This document shows positions 21,612 through 33,123 of a stretch of 64,000 bases of DNA, in pieces (within the stretch, counting starts at the first letter, position 1; each line of letters opens with the position of its first letter). The stretch covers positions 62,001-126,000 of the forward strand of contig JAVHKY010000049.1 of the NCBI GenBank assembly GCA_035079385.1, written 5' to 3'. A program made the translations under genes and the position numbers. Origin of the DNA: Aspidiotus rigidus (Eukaryota > Arthropoda > Insecta > Hemiptera > Diaspididae). Below the pieces are notes generated by a model, which worked only from the letters and a program-made list of their open reading frames with translations, ran no database searches and had not been told where the DNA came from.

Positions 21612-24325
21612 TTATATTCAATTCAATTCAATTCAATAGCTTTAATTAGTGTAGAACAATTACATAGTATACTAATAAGTAAATCTAGGCCCAATAGATT
21701 GAGCATAAGCCTCCCTCAGCCTTGTCCATTCTGTCCTGTCCGCTGCTACCCGGTGAAAAAGTTTATTATCCAGAAACCTTACAATGTCGTCCCTCCATCC
21801 CATTACTTTTGCTCCACGCTTCCTTCCCTCTCTTAGATACCAATTGTTTATTTTATAAGTCCATCTTTCATCCTTAAGTCTGTGAATATGACCAGCCCAA
21901 TCCCATTTTTTACGGCGAGCAGCATGCACAATATTAATGTTTTTTCCAAATTTCTCCCTAATGAGCATCATTTTTATTTTGTCTTTCAACTTTATTCCTA
22001 ACATGGATCTTTCCATAGCATTTTGCATTGTTTCCAGTTTTCTGTAGTCTTTTTTGGTCATAGCCCAAGTTTGTGCTCCGTATGTTGCTGCCGGTACAAT
22101 ACAGCTATTAAAAACACTGCTTTTAAAATTTCTCCTAAAATTCCCTTTGAAGATTTTTGCCAAGTACCAATATTTTCCCCACCCTATTGCTATCCTTCTT
22201 TTTCTTTCTTTTTCCATCCCATTTTTTAAGGCTACTATTTGGCCCAGGTATATCATTTCTTCCTCGTTTTTCAAAGTTTTACCATCAATTTTTATTACTT
22301 CCTGATTGTAGTCGCTAGCCATTATTTTTGTCTTTTTAACGCTTATTTTCATTCCCGCTTTTTCTCCTTCTTTTCTCAGTTCCTCTATCATCTGTCTCAG
22401 CTCTTGCATATTTTTGCCTATTATTACTAGACCATCCGCAAATCGCAGGTTGTTTATGAATTCGCCATTTACATTTATTCCCTTCCCTTCCCAATCTAAT
22501 TTTCGAAAAATCTCTTCAATTGCACTTATGAATAATATTGCTGATATTGGATCCCCTTGTTTCACTCCCTTGTTAATTTTAATATATTCTCCCTTGATAT
22601 CCGTTACCACCCTCGCTTCTAAATCCTCATGCATATCGCTGATTATGTTTATGTATTTTTTTGGGACTGTTTGATTTTCGAGTGCATTCATCATAAATTC
22701 ATGTCTTAGAGAATCAAAAGCTTTTTCGTAATCAATGAATGCCATATTTATATTCCTATTATATTCCTTACTTTTTTCAATAATTTGATTTACCACGTGC
22801 AGATGATCCATAACTGAGTAGCTTTTCCTAAATCCAGCCTGTTCATGGGATTGGTGCTGGTCTAAAATTCTCACAATTCTACTTTTCAATAGCTTAGAAA
22901 ATATCTTTGCTATGGTGTGATTTAGACTTATCGGCCTATAATTTTCTATACATTGCCTATCTCCCTTTTTAAATAATATCATAATATCTGATTTTTTCCA
23001 GATGGTAGGGATTTTACCTTCCATTAAAATTTTATTAAATAGTTTTGTTAGATATTTATTTAGAATGCAACTTCCAATTTTTATATGATCATTTGTTACA
23101 ATACCTGCTGATCTCCTTTTGCTATCTAAATTTTTTGTTATTATCTCAATTTCTTTTTCTAAAAAAGGGGGGAGGTTTTCTTCAATTTGGTTCACGTGAA
23201 TATTCTTTTCTTTCTCCCTTCTCTCGTCGCTATACAGTTTTGAATAGTACTCGGAGGCGATTCTATTTATTCCTTTTCTGTCATAAATCTTCTTGCCGTT
23301 CTTATCCTTCATGTGACTGATCCATACTTTCCCTTGTGATAACTCCTTTTGAATTTTCTTTGTGCTCTTTGTTGTTTCTAATATTTCGTTGATTATCGCG
23401 CTCTCTCTTTGCTGATTATACTCCCTCAGCTTCTTCCTCACCAATTTGCTCAACAGGTTTAATTCTATCTTGTCTGAAGTAGTTTTCCTTCTTACTTTCT
23501 TTATTCTTTCTCTTTCTTTAATCAGGCTTCTTATGCTTTCTGGAAAACCTTTTTTCTCTTTTCCATCTGCCTTGGGTTGTGCTCTTGCTTCCCGGACTGC
23601 TCTCTGTATACTATCTATAATCCAACCGTGATATAGTTCCGCATCTATTTCCTCTTCTGGCTGAGTTTCTTTGAGAATTTCTTCCAACTTGTCTCTGTAT
23701 ATTAATTTGGTTTCTAATTCTGTTAAGTCATTGCTTTCGTGTTCTCTTTCATTCCAGTTTTTATACCTCCATTCGTTTATTTCTATTTCGCATTGGACTA
23801 ATCTATGATCAGAGTAAAATTTGAATTTATAATTTACCTCAAAGTTTGATATCTTATGGAACTTTATTGGAGCTAGTATATAATCGATTTGATTTTTTGT
23901 TTCTTGGTTTGGGGATATCCAGGTCCACATCTTTCCCTTTCGTCTTTTAAAAAAGGAGTTTACTACCTTATAATTGTTTTCTAAACAAAATTCTATTAAC
24001 CTTTGGCCTCTTTCATTTCTTTCTCCGTAATTGTATGGTCCCATTACTTGCTCTTCGTTGTTTTCTCTTCGTCCTACCTTACTGTTAAAGTCTCCTATTA
24101 CAATTATTTGCCTCTTCATATTTTGTTTTTGACTTGAGATTGTTTCGTTTAATTGTTCATAGAAAGCTTCTATTTCTTCATCTTTCGAAGCGGCTGTTGG
24201 GGCATACACTTGTAAAATTACTATTTCGTTCCGATTTCCTATTTTAACTCTGATCATAGCCAGTCTGTCATTAACTCCAATTTTCCCCCTCAACACACTA
24301 TCACTAATTCTTCCAACCTCGCTTT
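21612..24325 (-). mobile_element. 5'-truncated RTE-type non-LTR retroposon
   Basis: Contains one long ORF (24296-21672) with EN and RT domains, a very short 3' UTR, and a 3' tail of ATTGA-type pentamers (about 21617-21641), a typical end for RTE elements. The 5' end is lost within the endonuclease domain: upstream of 24296 the frame continues only to a stop at 24324-24326. Both sides are PLE sequence. Confidence 0.88.
21672..24296 (-). CDS. RTE ORF2-like endonuclease/reverse transcriptase, N-truncated and motif C altered
   Basis: 874 codons, open throughout; the first codon is GTG and is not a real start. The N-terminal half is an APE-type endonuclease lacking its first ~80-100 residues: QVYAPT (29-34), GDFN (68-71), IDYI (137-140) and SDH (162-164). 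A charged, coiled-coil-like linker (about 240-330) follows. RT motifs are ENYRPISL (451-458), QAGFRK (486-491), motif A FIDYEKAFD (520-528), motif B KQGDPIS (579-585) and motif C FADG (619-622), where family members have F/Y-A-D-D. The change at residue 622 (codon GGT, 22433-22431) removes a catalytic aspartate. The C-terminal region (MGWRDDIVRFL and ADRTEWTRLREAYAQ) matches RTE-type proteins. Long and stop-free, so a fairly young insertion, but incapable of full activity. Confidence 0.9.
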   Translation of the reverse strand: MLRGKIGVNDRLAMIRVKIGNRNEIVILQVYAPTAASKDEEIEAFYEQLNETISSQKQNMKRQIIVIGDFNSKVGRRENNEEQVMGPYNYGERNERGQRLIEFCLENNYKVVNSFFKRRKGKMWTWISPNQETKNQIDYILAPIKFHKISNFEVNYKFKFYSDHRLVQCEIEINEWRYKNWNEREHESNDLTELETKLIYRDKLEEILKETQPEEEIDAELYHGWIIDSIQRAVREARAQPKADGKEKKGFPESIRSLIKERERIKKVRRKTTSDKIELNLLSKLVRKKLREYNQQRESAIINEILETTKSTKKIQKELSQGKVWISHMKDKNGKKIYDRKGINRIASEYYSKLYSDERREKEKNIHVNQIEENLPPFLEKEIEIITKNLDSKRRSAGIVTNDHIKIGSCILNKYLTKLFNKILMEGKIPTIWKKSDIMILFKKGDRQCIENYRPISLNHTIAKIFSKLLKSRIVRILDQHQSHEQAGFRKSYSVMDHLHVVNQIIEKSKEYNRNINMAFIDYEKAFDSLRHEFMMNALENQTVPKKYINIISDMHEDLEARVVTDIKGEYIKINKGVKQGDPISAILFISAIEEIFRKLDWEGKGINVNGEFINNLRFADGLVIIGKNMQELRQMIEELRKEGEKAGMKISVKKTKIMASDYNQEVIKIDGKTLKNEEEMIYLGQIVALKNGMEKERKRRIAIGWGKYWYLAKIFKGNFRRNFKSSVFNSCIVPAATYGAQTWAMTKKDYRKLETMQNAMERSMLGIKLKDKIKMMLIREKFGKNINIVHAARRKKWDWAGHIHRLKDERWTYKINNWYLREGRKRGAKVMGWRDDIVRFLDNKLFHRVAADRTEWTRLREAYAQSIGPRFTY

Positions 24326-24369
24326 AAAATTGAAAAACTCATCCTTTCCTCCTACCTCTTCTCATATCC

Positions 24370-25489
24370 TTTGATATTTCCAGCATATATATCCTAGTGG
24401 CACTGAGTATCAATTACATGATTGACCATCTCACTTCTAATAACTTTCATTCTAACACCATCGCCGAGTTCCGAGCCCTTGTTTCTCTTGATCTTAAAAA
24501 TAACATCTGCTTCTACCAAAATACTCTTTACGAATTTCCCGGTGGCCTCCCGATGAGTGCGCCCCTTTCTTCGCCCGTCGCCCACGTCTTTATGGATAAA
24601 CTTGAATCTGATCTTGTCAACAGCTCTACGTTCTCACTTGGTTGCGTTACGTCGACAATATTCCTTGTTTCTGGAATGGCTTCTCATCCGATCTCGAATC
24701 CCTCCTCTCACATTTAAATTCTATTCACCCGAACATTCGATTCACTCTCGAAACAGGGGTCTCCTCCATCACTTATACTTAGACCTCACCACCTCTCTCC
24801 ACGTAGAGAACAACCGCCTTTCTCCTCGCTTCTCCATCTTTCGCAAGCTCTCCAACACTGATGGAGTTCTCGTCAATGGCGCATCTTTCCATCATTTTTC
24901 TCATAAATTCTCTGCCCCATTCGCCTACATTCACCGTCTTCTAACTATTCCTCTCTCACTTCGTGATTTCAATAAGGAGAAAGTCGCCTCAATAATACCT
25001 CCATCGATATCGACCAAGCTATAACTAGAAAATCTCTGAAACGCGCTATGCAATCTATCTTTTTCTCCCAGCGTACCCACTCTCCCCGTCGCCTCTTCTC
25101 CCGGGTTCGTCTGCCTTTCCTCGGCCATAATTCTTATAAAACGGCCCGCAGACTCGAATCCCACTGTAGGGCAAGGATAAGCTTCCCTTTGAAGAGTGCT
25201 GTGGAGTTAATTGCGCCAGCTGTACAGCTTCCAATATTGTTCTGCTGTCTACATAGGAAAAACTGGTCACACCCCGAACACCGCTCTGCTGTCCACCGTA
25301 AACTTTCGGAGAAATTGTATCGATACTAACCATTCCTTTATTTTGTCGAATTCAAGCTCATTCACAAAACTACTAAAGGCCGCCATCTCAACAGACTCGA
25401 AGAAGTCAAAATAATTGCCGCTGCTTCTCTCTCAAGCGATTCTTTCCTTAACGACGTGCGATTCACTCTTGTCAATCCGTTTATTACTA
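24370..25489 (+). pseudogene. Penelope-like element RT C-terminal half plus GIY-YIG endonuclease
   Basis: RT block with LYEFPGGLPMSAPLSSP (motif B, about 24525-24580) and VFMDKLESDL. After a frameshift there is an IRFTLETGV-like block and YLDLTTS (about 24770), then RLLTIPLSLRDF (about 24935-24970) corresponding to the thumb. A cysteine cluster (VNCASC) at about 25205 and, in a second frame, VYIGKTG (about 25245) mark the GIY-YIG endonuclease; an EEVKI-like block lies near 25396. Motif C is degraded. Multiple frameshifts. Ends where the MITE at 25490 begins. Confidence 0.85.
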
Positions 25490-25999
25490 GGGCAAGTAAA
25501 AATATTTTTTTATTCGTCTGAAATATTTTTTTAAAATCTCAAAATATGTGGAAATATGTGCTAATAAATTTTTTTAAAGAAAACGTCAATTTGAGTACAA
25601 AAAATTCTAAAAATCAATTGAATAAAAGAAATATTAAAAATATACGTCATTTTGAGTACAGAAAATTCGAAAAATCAATTTTATAAAAGAAATATTAAAA
25701 AAGACTTTGATTGCAGTTGATGAACACATGCATGTGCAGGTTGTTGAACAAAGAACTTTGCCTATTACCTCTAAAAATGTCCAAAATTTCACAATGAGTT
25801 GCGAGAAATCGAGTTAAAATTAGCTTTTAGGGAAAAAATGGAAAATATGTGAAAATATTTTGTTTTCACTAAATATGTAAAAATATGTGCTATCAAATTT
25901 CAATGGGGTACCCAAGGTATGCTGAAACGGATGATTTTCGAACTATTTACGTCATAACTAGTAGCGAAAAAAATATGTGAAAAATATTTTTACTTGCCC
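25490..25999. mobile_element. TA-flanked MITE with 20-bp TIRs
   Basis: The left terminus GGGCAAGTAAAAATATTTTT (25490-25509) is an exact inverse of the right terminus (25980-25999). Both are bordered by TA (25488-25489 and 26000-26001), the target duplication of Tc1/mariner-type elements. The interior is A/T rich, has no ORF, and contains a 61-bp imperfect tandem duplication (about 25584-25705, CGTCAATTTGAGTACA versus CGTCATTTTGAGTACA). Inserted at the 3' edge of the PLE relic. Confidence 0.8.
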
Positions 26000-26001
26000 T
26001 A

Positions 26002-28555
26002 TTTTTCATGTGTACAATCATGCTTCTACCTCAAAAATCTCATACTTTCTCCTCCTTCGCTTTCTTTCTCTTCCTCCGTCGCACTCTTGTCCACCGTTTG
26101 TGTAATTTTTTCGTCATTCACCAGATGATGTGCCGCAAAGTCGGCACCGAAATACGTGTAGTGCATTTTATAGAAAATTTTTCCATCAAAAGTCTTCATA
26201 CGTCATTTCCCGTTCATCGCCCAAAATTTTGTTCTTCCAAACTCTTTTTTCTCGTCTCTCATATGAATATATCTCGAGGCTGGGGTGATTCTGAAATTCG
26301 CGTGACGAAATTGCGAGACAAAAAGGTCATCACGAGCTGATGACGCCATAAGTGACCTTGACGTTCTTTTGGGACTTGAAAAAATTTTAATATTTTATGA
26401 CATGGAATCAGCTTTATTTGTGAGGTGCGGCACCAGCCTGAGTGGGGGAAGAAAGGCGATTCTCTTCAAACCTATTTCCCGTGGCAAGATAGACTTACTC
26501 CTCAGGTTGCCGCTTTAAACTGAGAGGGTTGTAATTAGCCCGCACTGGAGGAGGGTGCGACAAAGACACCGCAAAATATTGCCTAGATAGGGCCCTTCGA
26601 TCCATCTGAATTGAGAACGGCCGAGAAGAGTGCAGCGAAGAGAACTAGTGAGATCTAGTAAACCATCCGGTCAATATCAGTGTTGACCCTGTTGAAGAAG
26701 AGGCGTGTGGATGTAATAATGGAACGCACCTTTTTGGGAGGAAACCGGTCAGAACGAAACTCCGTAGACCGTGATATCGGTCGTCAAATAAGATTAAGAG
26801 ATTTAAGGGATATTTTGAAGACCGACTTGGAAGTTAAGTGAGAAAAATCAGCCCACGATGACGATAAAAAATATTGTAGCTTGAGACTTTAAAAAGTCTT
26901 ATTCTTTCCAAATGCCACGGACAAAGAAGCAGTTCAACTTCCAAGTCGTGAGATGGAGGGGTACTTCACGTATTTTGACTTGCTGTAGATGCGCAAAGAG
27001 CTTTGGTAAATCTTCAACGTCAAACTAGTTTGCTGATCGACTTAGCTTGGGAAGAACAATTTTGTGCTCTGGCCTCTGAGGATTTATAAAAATTTTTAGA
27101 TTTGGACCATATATGAATCCAGCTAGCCGCGACGGTGCACACATTGATTTCACGTATACATATAATAGAGATTGTTATTCAAAATTTCGATTCAGGACCG
27201 GGCACGATATCTGACAGGACATGAAAAACAAATTTAAAAGAATATCTCGTCTATAGAGGATGCCGAATTCCTTCGCGAGACGGCTCAATTCCTAATCTTC
27301 CCTTCGGCATCTAGGTATATACTTGAATACCGTTAAATTCTTCCCTGTGGTCTGTTCAGACATCTTTATGCTCAAGACCTCACCACTCACTCCCACAAGC
27401 GTGTGGAGAACGTACCTAACAACATGAGATAATTTAGCTACGTTTTAAGAGATATGAGTCAGTAGGACCCCCTGACTAACATACTGCCGTTTGATGACTA
27501 CGATAAACAAAGAGCACACTTACTTTCAATTTATTTGCATTCAAATTAACACAGCTGTTGAGCAAGGAAAAAAAATTCTATTACACTTCGTGTCAACGAA
27601 ACAAGGCCATTAACTGGTGTACATCGCATGCGTGCACTTTGTTATCAGAACCGATATAACATACATCGGTACGTACTGTATAATATTCTACAGCCAAAGC
27701 TCATACAGAGATAAAACTTACGTTTTACTCGATTATTATTAGACGTGGCGCTTTCTTCAATAAATAACGTTCGCGAACGTTCACGTCCTCTTTTTTATAT
27801 TAAGCGGTAAGTAGGTATCCTTTTCTGTGTGCGCACACATAGAAACGAATAGTTGTATGTATCCTATACAATATTCCTATAAATCGCCATTCATTTCACC
27901 ACTTGCCCGTTTGAAACAAGACCTATAACTTTGAGTATACTTAACTCCAACCACGGTAGACCTTACGAGCGCATGCATTGACAGCTAACCAACTATAATC
28001 TAAGACTCGTACAAAATATGATACGCGTCATTCTCTGCGTACTACCGCGGATACAATATTACTTTTTCAGCATCGTAGTTTATAGCCCAGTATATACCTT
28101 AGAATACTATACTATATTCATGATAAATGGAAGTCGATATTAACGTTAAGTAGCATCATTAACGAGATTTAAAGCCCAGTTCGCGAGTTAACAAGAGTAA
28201 TCTAGAAAGCAACTCTCTTGTATGTGTGCGTGTACCTTGATACCTATGAAGAAATATTCAGCGAGCGAAGGATTATTATACTGCTATCATCAACGATAAT
28301 TGTATTGTTTGGAATAGACGAAAGTATTTCACCGGCACTTGTTCAGTCTCCACCCTTTTGTCTCAGTCCTTTGTGGGTAGAATCACAGTGCGACAAGCAC
28401 CGGCAAAATTGCCAATGAATACTTCATTTGTATTTAAAAGAGCACGCTGATTATAACTTATGACTGGGTACTTATTATCAATTATCAATACCTATATCTT
28501 GACTCCTAAGAATACCATGAGTACCATGCAACATGCACGTATTATCTATACATAT
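26002..28555. other. No gene recognised
   Basis: A plus frame at 26008-26340 and short scattered frames show no motif. A moderately GC-rich part at 26400-26800 (GAGAACGGCCGAGAAGAG and similar) may be a decayed unknown element. 27.3-28.2 kb is AT-rich single-copy-looking sequence. Confidence 0.4.
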
Positions 28556-30240
28556 GGTATCATTCCCTCATGGCGGGAATGATACCGGTGACTTCGTTTT
28601 CCATTGTATGCCCGCGGTAAAAGATCGTCTGAGGCCCCGTGTATGACCAAGGCGGGTGCATCCACAAAAACTCACGTTGTTTCCCGCCAAGGAGAAAATG
28701 ATGCCGGCAACTTCGTTTTCCATTACATGCTCGGGGTAAGAGAACGATCGATGCCTCGTTTTCGATAGAGGCAGGCGGATGTCAGAAAATTCTCGTAGGT
28801 CCACGCAAGGGAGGGAGTGATACCGTGAGGCTCGTGTTTCGTTACGAGCTCGCGGTGAGAGAACGATCAATGCCCCGTGTTCTATAGGGGAAGGCGGATG
28901 CGAGAAAATCCTCATACGTTCACGCGAGGGAAGGAATGATACTGTGAACCTCCTCTTTTGTTATGAGCTTGCGGTGCGAGATTGAATAGGCCTCGTAATA
29001 GGACGGTCAAAGTCACAAAAAATCTCGTTGTTTCACGCAAAGTTGGCAAGGTGGTTACTCCAAAGTCTGTCTTCGGTCATGAACTTGCAGTGGAAGATCG
29101 GGAAGGACCCCCTGTCAATAGAGGCGGGTGAATCTGTAAAATTTTGCGTGAAGACACTTGAAGGATTGAACACGGGGCCTTGATCGTTCTCTAACGGAAA
29201 GCTTAACGAACGACGGTCTCGGGATATTCTCCTCTGCACTGGCTGACAAAACGGGAATTTTCTTGATTTCACCTGCTTAGATAAAACGGGGCTGTTACAG
29301 TTTTCTTCTTGCGAGGTCACACTGGGACGCGATCTTCGCGGTATGTTTTTCTCCATTGCCTGAAACAACAAGTATTTGTACGTACTCACCCAAATAGATT
29401 GAACACAGGGCTCCAACTGATCTCTCACCGCGAGCTCATGGCAGACAACAATCTTCCTGATACCCTTCCCTACTTCGCGTGTCTCAAAGGGAAATTTTTC
29501 GGGTTTGTCCGCCTCTGTTGAACAGGGGTCCTACCCGATCTCCCACCGCAAGCTCATGACCGAAGACAGACTTTAGAGTAACCTTGCCACCTCGGCGTGA
29601 AACAACAAGATTTTGTGACTTTGCCCATCCTATTACGGGGCCTATTCAATCTTTCACCGAGAGCTCATAACGAAAGACGAGCTTCACGGTATCACTCCCT
29701 CCCTCGCGTGGACGTACAAGGATTTTCTGGCATCCGCCCGCCTCTATCGGAGACGGGGCCTAAGTCGATCTTTTACCGCGAGTATGTAATGAAAAACAAA
29801 GTCGCCGGCATCATTCTCTCCTTGGCAAGAAACAACGTGAGTTTTTGCGGATGCACCCGCCTTGGTCATACACGGGGCCTCAGTCGATCTTTTACCGAGG
29901 GAATGCAATGGAAAACGAGATCGCCGGTATCATTCCCTCCTTGGCGGGAAACAACGTGAGTTTTTACGGATGCACCCGCCTTGGTCATACACAGGGCCTC
30001 AGTCGATATTTTACCGCGGGAATGCAATGGAAAACGAAGTCACCGGTATCATTCCCTCCTTGGCGAGAAACAACAAGAGTTTTTGCGGATGCACCCGCCT
30101 TGGTCATACACGGGGCCTCAGACGATCTTTTACCGCGAGCATGTAATGGAAAACGAAGTCGCCGGTATCATTCCCTCCTTGGCAAGTAACAATATGTGTT
30201 TTTGCGGAAGTACCCGCCTCAAACATACACGGGGCCTCAG
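28556..30240. repeat. Palindromic array of a ~119-bp satellite
   Basis: Units containing GGTATCATTCCCTCCTTGGC, ATGCACCCGCCTTGGTCATA and GGCCTCAGTCGATCTTTTAC run in one orientation from about 29400 to 30240. Their reverse complement runs from 28568 to about 29200. Divergent units are mirrored in order: the unit with AAGTCTGTCTTCGGTCATG at 29064 matches ATGACCGAAGACAGACTTT at 29558, and the GGTCAAAGTCACAAAA unit at 29006 matches TTTTGTGACTTTGCCC at 29611. The whole thing is therefore a large inverted duplication centred near 29.3 kb. The outermost left edge has a perfect 12-bp hairpin (28556-28567 with 28575-28586, 7-nt loop). The three most similar units (about 29840-30200) have undergone extra local amplification. 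Open frames in all three phases on the right arm reflect the repeat. Confidence 0.88.
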
Positions 30241-30683
30241 TCGATCTATGTTGAAACCAGGGATTATTTGCCTGACTCTGTCAAACACGGGGTCTTGATC
30301 GTTCTCTTCACGAGCTGATGACGAAAGTCGAGCTTGACGGTATCATTCCCTCCTCCGGATGGAAACCCGAGAACTACGGTCAGGGGGGTTGGCATGTCTC
30401 CCACCCTTTTGTCAAGTTCCACTTACCTTATTAGGTTAGGTCAGTTTCCACCAGATTGAAAGTCAATATTTCTCCAAGTTCTTCACATACAAATAGATTG
30501 ATAGTCAAAAATATTCCAAATCCCATAGAACAAACAGGTTCTCAGTTAAAATTTGGAAAAGTGAGGGGCGGGTATTGTTTTCATAGTAGCCCCACCAAAG
30601 ATTGTGAGTATTTGAAGAAAGAGGAAACCACAAAACATAAAAATTGCGCATTTCAACACTAATTGAGCACATTTCATTCAGCT

Positions 30684-30955
30684 AGCCCCGCACACTGTTT
30701 CATGCAAACGGGGGTTGGAACAAACAGAAATGAGGGTGGAACAAACCGGAACAAACGTAGAACAAACGATTCGCACTATTTTGGGGTGAAAATTTGAAAT
30801 GGGGGGTGCTGTCATGTCACTAACCCCGCACACTGTTTCATGGGGATGGGGGTTGGAACAAACAGAAATAAGGGTGGAACAAACCGGAACAAACGTAGAA
30901 CAAACGATTCACACTATTTTGGGGTGAATATTCGACATGGGGGGGGGACTGGTGA
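30684..30955. repeat. 138-bp tandem duplication (two units)
   Basis: CACACTGTTTCATG at 30691 and again at 30829, with the rest of the unit (GGAACAAACGTAGAACAAACG, ACTATTTTGGGGTGAA) conserved. Two copies only. Confidence 0.85.
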
Positions 30956-32710
30956 CATTGACCTCATTCATTCTCATGAAATTTTCCCACCCTGGGATCG
31001 ATGAAATTGAAAGGAAATTTCTCCGATTCCTAACAAATTATGTTGGTCTCAACAGTTTTCAAATCTTTCCAGCGTTGAAATCGGGTGACTTCACTATTTG
31101 CAGATAGATTGTGTGTATAGTCATAATATATATAACAATAACCTTCTTGATTATGCTTTACCAGTGCAGCAAAGATCGAATTTACGTCATGTCGACGTCA
31201 ATTCGATCCATTAAAATTGAATACCAAGTTTCGACTCATTTTTGACCTCGATTCTAAACCCCATCAAATTGTGCTCTTAAAATCGACAAAATTTCATCGT
31301 ATAAGTGACGTATAATCGACACAAAACTGACGCCGATTTTGAATAAATATCATTCCATACAATCTCAATTTTGACGTTGATGATGAGTCGATGATAAAAA
31401 GGAATGATGAATTGTGAGTCGATTTCTAGTCATTATGGGTCACTACCATTTGTACTGAGGTATAGATTGCTAAGCATATATCAATATTCCAGTTACACGG
31501 CCATACTGACATTCAACGGCGTCCCGATGTTGCACTCTAAAATCGCGTTTATAATTTAAGAACCTGAAAGATCAACATTCTTGCAGCATTATCGAACTAT
31601 TCAAATTAAGTAGTTTTCCGGTACCTACCTATTTTCAGTCAAATATTATCCTTTACACGCCCGTCTTGACTCACAATGACGTCCTTCTGCGAATCACCAA
31701 AATAGGTTCATGAGCCCAAAAAGGGTCAACATTTTCTCTAGATGGTAAAACCGTCTAATCTCTGAAGTTTTTCTCGATTCTGGATAAAATTTAGCACTGA
31801 ATCTGAATGAAATTGTTAAGAAATTCTGGGTTAATGGGACCAAAAAGGGTCAACATTTCTCCAAAACGAAAAAAATTGTCTAACCTCAAAAGTTTTTCTT
31901 GATTCTAGGGTAAAATTGTGTGCTGAGTTGAAAAAAAAAAAAACGGACAAATTTCGTAGATTTGAAGTATACATCCCACGTTCCGCGTTTTTACGCTAGA
32001 ACAGATTTAGCGCAAACTCCCATTTAACTGGTAACACCTTTCTGGTCCACCCTGTACACTACAGTGAAATTCAGCAGGTCTGAACAGACATTATACGAGT
32101 AATTTTGAGAAATAATAAATTATTCGTTAAAAAATTAACCCTCCTTTGTTACTGACTTTAGGAGGTATTGCATTCATGCGCACGGTAGAATTTTTGGTGT
32201 AGGGTATATTATCTCGACGTTTCAGATTGTGTGGATCACAATTTTAACATTGACTCAAATTCATATATACGAATGTATGTATGTATGTACTTTTATTGGT
32301 TGGCGAATGTTCTCGGTTTGTATTGGGTCGATTCGTATGAAATAGAATTATTGAATAAGAAAATTTGAAAAAAAAAAAAAAAAAAAAATTTCTTGTTGAT
32401 GTTTGTCACCACGAAAAAAAATCTGCTTATTTTATGGTATTATTGAAGTTTTATATTTGCACTAGAGAATAGGCTCGTTTTTTTGAAAATTGGATGTGTT
32501 TAAGATTTTTTCTATTTTAATTTAGAAAATTCGGAGCGCCGTAAGTCGAACGTGAGTTCGTTAACCACCCCGCGTTGAAAAGAATGAATGTTGCTATGCG
32601 CGGAAAATGAAGAGTGTTACCGACGTCTGCGCGAAAAGTGTTTCTTCCTCAGAAGGGGAGGGGGGTTGTAACTTGTGTATTATCAATACACGAGATTGAA
32701 TAAAATAATG
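30956..32710. other. No gene; degenerate repeats
   Basis: 31180-31440 is rich in TCGA/GTCGA motifs and resembles the satellite at 35590-36360. 31718-31800 and 31840-31925 form a decayed two-copy tandem repeat (AAAAAGGGTCAACAT and AAGTTTTTCT blocks). Short GTAT microsatellite at about 32275-32288 and an A-run at about 32370-32388. Confidence 0.55.
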
Positions 32711-33123
32711 CTTGGCAAGGGGGTTTTCAAATTGCGGCCCAACCTATAGTCGAATAGCGGCCCTTGTGGCGGCCCAAGAAAGTTGTATGGAAATTGCGTC
32801 CCGAGTGTAAATGCTCATACTGCGGCCGTACACAAATTGCGTCCCAGTTCATTTAACGTTATCCAGGATGCACCACGTGGAGGCGAACTAGTTTACATCT
32901 CATTGTGGCATCCGTCTGCGTGTGTTGGAGTACTCGAAGGAATATGAAAATGTTCGGGTGCGGCGAATGAAAATTAGTATTAAAATTGGAGTAAACAGAT
33001 TTACACTCCGGACGCAATTTGTGTATGGTCGCACTATGAGCATTTACACTCCGGACGCAGTTCGACGGTTTTTCATCTGGGCCACAGTTTGACGGCCGCA
33101 GTTGGTATTTCCCCCTTGGCAAG
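32711..33123. mobile_element. Inverted-repeat element (~413 bp)
   Basis: Ends CTTGGCAAGGGGG (32711-32723) and CCCCCTTGGCAAG (33111-33123) are near-perfect inverse repeats. Longer internal arms follow: 32797-32848 (GAGTGTAAATGCTCATA, ACACAAATTGCGTCC) pairs with 33008-33058 at about 90%. GC-rich subterminal GCGGCC motifs lie on both sides. No coding capacity; class not assigned because no clear target duplication is seen. Confidence 0.65.

Noticed and set aside
29597..30298. Several overlapping plus-strand ORFs with similar peptides (GCTRLGHTRGLSRS)
   Set aside because: The 119-bp unit is not a multiple of three, so the same sequence is read in successive frames; no sign of coding constraint.
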